NCBI GenBank assembly: GCA_947652605.1
Contig: OX393576.1
Coordinates: forward strand, 17,820,575 to 17,884,574
DNA from: Elmis aenea
Lineage: Eukaryota; Arthropoda; Insecta; Coleoptera; Elmidae
Reading direction: 5' to 3'
Length of the DNA stretch: 64,000 bases
Within the stretch, counting starts at the first letter, position 1, and each line of letters opens with the position of its first letter. Shown here in pieces: positions 59,817-64,000 of the stretch. The position numbers and the translations under genes are program-made. A model generated the notes under the pieces. The model was not told the DNA's origin and made no database searches. It saw nothing but the letters and a program-made list of their open reading frames with translations.

Positions 59817-60567
59817 CAGGGTGGTTTAAATTAGATGGGATTACATGGGTATTTCGACTAATATTCAAGATAGAGAAACAGTTAAATTACCAAAAATGTG
59901 CAGTTTTTTGAGAAAACCGTTTTCAAAAATATTCCAACATTTCCGGTTTTTGAGTTATTAGAAAAAAGGTTTTACACCTTGTTTTTTTTTATTTCCACAG
60001 CCAACTATGTTTTTCCTTACAAAAACTGAAAAACCTTCGTAACTTGCGTATTATTGAAAATAACTACATCAACCCTTATACCTATATTTGAAATGAGAAA
60101 AAAAGGGAATTTAAATAAGTTTGTGGTTACTGTTTAAGGGCGTACGGCGTACGGCGTACGTAAAAATATTTTTCTACTACCGCTAATGTAAATGACTCTT
60201 AACCGTACAGCTTGCATGCATAGTGAGTTATAACTTAGACCGCACGGTAAGCAAAACGCATATCTACTTGTCTAGAAATGTCAAAGTAGACTTACGTCAA
60301 AATTGACAAGACAACGTAATTACATGTGTATATTAGCCAAGAAGCCGTTATAATCGTATGTATTATGTGTTCGTAGAAAAAGTAAGCTACATAACATGAG
60401 TTAGCAGTGGCGACGCGTGACCTAAAAAAGTGGGGGGCACAACTCATCCATGTATATTACCTACACTTTATTTTAAAACAAATCTGGGTTTACCTTAATA
60501 TTGCTTTATAATAAACCACATTAAGTTAAAAATATAAAATAAGCATTATTTAACAAATATAATATCT

Positions 60568-60711
60568 TCTTCTTCTTCTTCTTCTTTTACTAAACCTTAT
60601 GCCTCACGGCGTCGGCTTTTGGTGGTTCTCCACCCAGCTTTTCCAGATCTTTTTGTCTGCCGTCATCGCTCTCAACTCCCCAACTGTTTTCCCTCTTTCA
60701 CGGGCTATTTG
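60568..60711 (-). mobile_element. LINE 3' tail with 13-bp target duplication
   Basis: AAATATAATATCT occurs exactly at 60555-60567 and 60712-60724, the target duplication of a target-primed insertion. Between them, on the reverse strand, is a fragment reading VGELRAMTADKKIWKSWVEN and ending in stop codons, then a (GAA)n tail. It resembles the far C-terminus of the LINE family at 42937 (QLANDRKEW) but is a different subfamily. Only about 144 bp were inserted. Confidence 0.78.
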
Positions 60712-60887
60712 AAATATAATATCTAAAGCTCCAAAATATCAAAAACTATTATAAACCATATTAAGTAACAAAAATAAAATAGGTAGATATTATTTAACAA
60801 AAGGAATTTTTAAAGTTCCAAAATATTAAAAAACTAAGAAACAAAGAATATACCCTTCATAATAGTAAAAAACAACAAAATATATCT

Positions 60888-61406
60888 TTAAAAAAACATC
60901 ATTCTTCTGTTTTTATTAGCAATAAAATTATTAATTAATTTTTCTAAATGCGATTCATTTAAAATCATGTCAGCCACAGTTTCTTGTTCTATAGCCATTA
61001 AAGCCAGGCCATTTAATCGTTCATCGCCCATAGTACTTCTGAGATGGGTTTTTAGTCTTTTTAATGTGGAAAAAAATCGCTCGGCTGAGGCAGACGACAC
61101 AGGACAACAAAGAACAATTTCAAAAAGTTCCCACACACAAAATAACATTTGTTTTAATTCATTGTTTAAAAATTTTTCTGCACATTCCTCAATACTTAAT
61201 AAATTGTTTGTTTCTGCCAGTAAAATATTTCTATATATATTTATTTGATTAATTAAGGTGTTGTTATCAGTAGTTAACTTGTAAAAATTATTTATAACTT
61301 CAATATCGGTGTAATTTATTTCACAATTCAAATCAGTTAAGAGTCGCACAATTTTAGGACGGTTGCGGTTGGGTTCCATCTTTCTGGACTTAGCCCAGAA
61401 AGGCAA
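60888..61406 (-). pseudogene. hAT transposase C-terminus (dimerisation domain)
   Basis: Reverse-strand frame of 172 codons. The frame stays open a little further upstream, to about 61450, but lacks a plausible start. It ends with the hAT C-terminal dimerisation signature: CCPVSSASAERFFSTLKRLK, then THLRSTMGDERLNGLALMAI. This resembles ZMYM1/TTF-type hAT proteins. The zinc-finger and most of the RNase H-like catalytic region are absent (full proteins are typically 600-800 residues), so it cannot act as a transposase. The frame itself has no stop, which suggests the deletion derivative is fairly young. Confidence 0.85.
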
Positions 61407-61847
61407 ATAAATTTGTTTGTTTTTTAGACATATTCTAAAATTTAATATAATGTGGTCAGTTTAATCGTGAATGTACACTTTCAAGTTAAAAAGTGGGGGG
61501 GGGGCCTGGGCCCCCGACGCGCCGCCCATGTGAGTTAGGTATAAAGCAATTACGCACTCGTGCGTAATATGCTTCTTATAACTCTTGTTATGTAATATAC
61601 AATTTTTTTTAGTATCATCAAATTTTACATAAAAATATCTTAAACTAATCTCCATGAATTTTTTCGATTATTTACAACAATAACGGAGACATGACATTAT
61701 AAATATAAAAATCGGAAATGATAGAATATTTTTGAAAACGAGTTTGTCTCAAAAACCTGCACAGTTTTGGTAATTTAACCGTTTCTGTCTCTAAAATAGG
61801 TATTAAGCGAGGTACCCACGTAATCCCATCAAATTTGGATCACCCTG

Positions 61848-63521
61848 TACTTGTAGACGTAGTATGTAAAACGAAAATTGTTAGATGAGGTTTTCGCCGC
61901 GAAACAAATATTTTAAAGCAAACTATTTTACGACTCTTAGATTTTCCGAAAATCTGAAATGAACAAACACCCCCTTCCAACCAATAAATCCACTAAATTG
62001 AGATTTAACTGTATTATGTAAGTTACATAATGTACACTAAAAGTGGTACAACTTGGTTTAACTATATCGTATTTGTTTGTCCTAACCTTTTTTTACTTTC
62101 GAAACAATTTTAATAAATAACAATTTCATTGTGTGCATCTGCACTATATCTGTAACTTGATAGATTACTTTATGTACGTAGTCGTATCAACGGCGAGGGA
62201 CTTTTTCATTGACCTGGATATAACAATATTCTGACAGGGTCATCATGTGCCTTGTTATGATAGACTTGACATGTAAATGACGGGCGCGAGAATCAACATC
62301 TTCATATTATCTCTATCACAACTCTATTTTAAAATCTTACGCTATGCTGGATGTTATCCATTGTTCGGGTGTACACAAAAGTCAATGCGCAAATACTTTT
62401 ATCGACAGATAACGTTACATTAATTTATGAATACGAACAATATACCTGCCATTACAAATCTATTTCTGAAATCGTGTATGATTATTTTCATAATAAGCGT
62501 GAGATAGCAAATTACCTACTACAAGCTAACTATTGAAATAAAATCAGTTCTTTATAAAAACTAGAAACCAAAGACGACCAGCATTTATAAATAGGACGGA
62601 ATTTACTGTTTGTTAAATTAATGTAAAAATATGTAAGATTTTCCGTCCCTGAAATAGTTTAATACATTGTTGTTCCTTAACCAAAGACCCGAGTCGAAAA
62701 CAACGGTTCAGTTTTGATTACCGGTTCGATAAATTTTAACTTTCGGTTTACATCTATATTTACGGTTTTTAGTTTTACGATTCAGTAACCAGTTGAGTAT
62801 AAATGGTTTGGTTCCGGTTCGAGGCAATAGTTTTTTAAAAGTTTTGAATAAAAGTAAAAATTTGCTGTAAAAGTGTTAAATAAAACTAAATGCAAAACAA
62901 AAATACATTGTGATTCTTTTACAATATTTCAACTTAAATATTATTATTATGGGTGTTTCTTTCCAACATGATTATAGCAAGATATGTATGATTGTAAAGT
63001 AAACTTTAAATTATTATATTACTTATGTTGAAATTTTGTTACTAATGACATACATATAATTCCAAAATTATCGCCATCTACCTTCATAGCCTACTCGAAA
63101 ATATTACGTTGCCCTAATAATTTACAATAAAATCGCGATATCTCGAAAAATATCAATTTTAGGTGAAAAACATGGTTAATGTTTTTGAAAGACAATCAAA
63201 TTTCCTACAAGATTATGTAAAAACATATAGGGAGTTGTATTTAAAAATTTAAGTTAATGATGTTTAAAGTTTCACAAGTTTGACCAAGCGTAAAAAACAC
63301 CCTGTGTAATGTTTTAAAAATAAAGTTCGAGTAAAATGTTAATTAATCTATTGTCAATCTAATTTTCATACATAATTCTACTGCCTGTTTAAATAACTGC
63401 TGTATCGCTAAAAAATTTCATAAAAATGTAAATTTTATGAAAACGGTTGAACTTTAAACCCATAAAACCCAAAAAATGTTAAAAGCAAATTTTAAGAGGA
63501 ATCCAAAAATATAAAAATATA
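61848..63521. other. Intron 1, no gene; one hAT relic
   Basis: AT-rich with a more complex patch at 62160-62310 (GTCGTATCAACGGCGAGGG, AATGACGGGCGCGAG) of unknown meaning. At 63296 AACACCCTGTG is a lone transposon-end-like sequence. The hAT relic at 62690-62830 is listed separately. Confidence 0.4.
62690..62830 (+). repeat. Decayed relative of the GGTTC-type hAT element
   Basis: AACGGTTCAGTTTTGATTAC, CCGGTTCGATAAATTTTAAC and TTCGGTTTAC match 40985-41045 in order, and GGTTCCGGTTCGAGG continues the subterminal motif. The terminal CAGGG is degraded to CAAAG and no right end was found. Confidence 0.6.
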
Positions 63522-63705
63522 CAGGGTGTTCTATTATAAATTTCAAAGTTTGAGTCCGTTTTCGGTCGAACCGGAAGTCGTATTGCAACCTCAGTAATTT
63601 CACCGAATCTGAAAAATACGATAACGCTTAGATACAAAATTTCATTGTAGTATTTTTAATGATGTTTCAGATATTTGTTTGTTTCTATACTTTTGCGCAA
63701 CCCTG
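63522..63705. mobile_element. Possible small TA-flanked MITE (184 bp)
   Basis: CAGGGTGTTCTATT at the left and the complement of CAGGGTTGCGC at the right, with TA outside both ends (63520-63521, 63706-63707). Inverted similarity beyond the first 7 bases is weak, so this may be two unrelated ends. Confidence 0.35.
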
Positions 63706-63707
63706 TA

Positions 63708-64000
63708 TAAAATAATCATATAAAATATCTCGATAATTATACTGATAAAATTCTTAATGTCATTGGCTTGGGCCTTACATCACTAATATTATTTAAAAGT
63801 ATTAAATGCAGAATTAATAAGTTACCTAATAACTCTTTCTTGTCGATTTATTTTTTTTGTTACTTGTTCTAACCTTAATATTTCTAATTATTTTGTATAT
63901 GATCTTATTTGAGTGTATAATTTGTCTAATTTTGTTTAGTTTTAGAGAATGGTCTCTAAATTTTTGTAAGAATTATACCTAAAACAATCACCAATACACA
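63708..64000. other. AT-rich intron to the window end, nothing recognised
   Basis: No coding signal, repeat or site is supported in this last stretch. Confidence 0.5.

Larger units (their letters stand above)
60405..61530 (-). mobile_element. Internally deleted hAT transposon (1126 bp)
   Basis: Starts CAGTGGCGACGCGTGACC and ends with the complement of CATGGGCGGCGCGTCGGG. A perfect 8-bp duplication, TGAGTTAG, lies at 60397-60404 and 61531-61538. GGGGGG runs flank both ends internally. It keeps only the 3' part of a transposase gene on the reverse strand (60888 to about 61450), directly joined to the 5' terminus by a deletion. It lies within a short repeat copy, and a LINE tail is inserted in its 3' region. 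Confidence 0.85.
60165..61602 (-). repeat. Palindrome-headed short repeat, interrupted copy
   Basis: Reverse-orientation copy of 52106-52535. The tail (CTAATGTAAATGACTCTTA, CTTGCATGCATAG, CTTACGTCAAAATTGACAAG, GTTCGTAGAAAAAGTAAGC) runs 60165-60404. The head (AAGCAATTACGCACTCGTGC, CTCTTGTTATGTAATATAC) resumes at 61539-61602. Between them lies the hAT element with its duplicated TGAGTTAG. The tandem GCGTACG run near 60150 just precedes it. Confidence 0.72.
59817..61847. mobile_element. Outer shell of a nested transposon stack (TA-flanked MITE)
   Basis: The left end is CAGGGTGGTTTAAATTAGAT and the right end the complement of CAGGGTGATCCAAATTTGAT. TA is present outside both ends (59815-59816, 61848-61849). 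Both arms match the solo MITE at 17629-17869 (GGGATTACATGGGTAT, AAATTACCAAAAATGTGCAG, CCGGTTTTTGAG), so the original insert was only a few hundred bp. The interior now holds the palindrome-headed repeat, a hAT and a LINE tail. Confidence 0.75.
13614..64000 (+). other. Scr intron 1, continuing beyond the window
   Basis: No in-frame continuation with a homeodomain (expected motifs IKIWFQNRRMKWKK or LELEKEFHFNRYL) was found by reading through to 64000. The rest of the window is therefore best read as a single intron of more than 50 kb. It is occupied mainly by transposons, satellites and AT-rich filler, all listed separately. A small missed exon or an assembly misjoin could change this. Confidence 0.7.

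Noticed and set aside
13614..64000. Search by eye for the Scr homeodomain exon
   Set aside because: No stretch encoding the helix-3 motif IKIWFQNRRMKWKK was found on the + strand; the exon is taken to lie beyond the window.
1..64000. Search for the Hox-cluster microRNAs mir-10 and mir-993
   Set aside because: No match to the mature mir-10 core (CCCTGTAGATCCGAA) on either strand by eye; CCTGTAGATATT at 9599 diverges after the first bases and has no hairpin I could see.

Overview
The window comes from the genome of an insect, plausibly a beetle, although the sequence alone does not fix the order. It is AT-rich, with spliceosomal introns, and dense in DNA transposons of eukaryotic type. Its one host gene is the first coding exon of the Hox gene Sex combs reduced (Scr; Cephalothorax in Tribolium) at 12890-13607 on the + strand. 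The exon carries the N-terminal MSSYQFVNS motif and the YPWMKRVHLG hexapeptide and ends at a GTAAGT donor in phase 1. I could find no homeobox exon downstream, so everything from 13608 to the window end (more than 50 kb) is read as Scr intron 1, and 1-12.5 kb as upstream intergenic DNA.

Upstream region (1-12.5 kb): mostly AT-rich DNA without genes. It holds a Tigger/pogo-like MITE, a foldback element, a 1.2 kb hAT element with a perfect 8-bp target duplication, an unclassified element with 17-bp inverted termini, and dispersed repeats. A GC-richer block begins near 12240. It contains a candidate core promoter (TATA-like box, initiator-like A at 12549, DPE match at +28) and a 5' leader of about 340 nt.

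Intron, 13.6-36 kb: a few GC-richer islands that may be enhancers, then transposons. The outstanding item is an apparently intact two-gene CACTA/EnSpm-type transposon (24729-31166). Its first gene can be rebuilt from eight exons with canonical splice sites and matching phases (544 codons, N-terminal SAM-like domain). Its second gene is an uninterrupted 802-codon C2H2/transposase-like ORF that begins 24 nt after the first gene's stop. The element sits inside an older hAT transposon whose 8-bp target duplications are recovered 8 kb apart (24102-32103).

Intron, 36-46 kb: a giant inverted repeat with relics of a DUF4817-like transposase N-terminus, several MITEs, a hAT MITE and a 5'-truncated LINE tail.

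Intron, 46.9-52.5 kb: a CpG-rich complex satellite zone (units of about 385 and 411 bp), a 44-bp minisatellite, a tRNA-like SINE head and a Harbinger-like MITE.

Intron, 52.5-64 kb: more hAT families and a LINE tail split by a TA-flanked transposon. At 59.8-61.8 kb there is a four-level nest: MITE, short repeat element, hAT with a transposase C-terminus, LINE tail.

Biologically, this is a Hox locus in which the promoter-proximal exon is cleanly conserved while the flanking and intronic DNA has been heavily colonised by class II elements.
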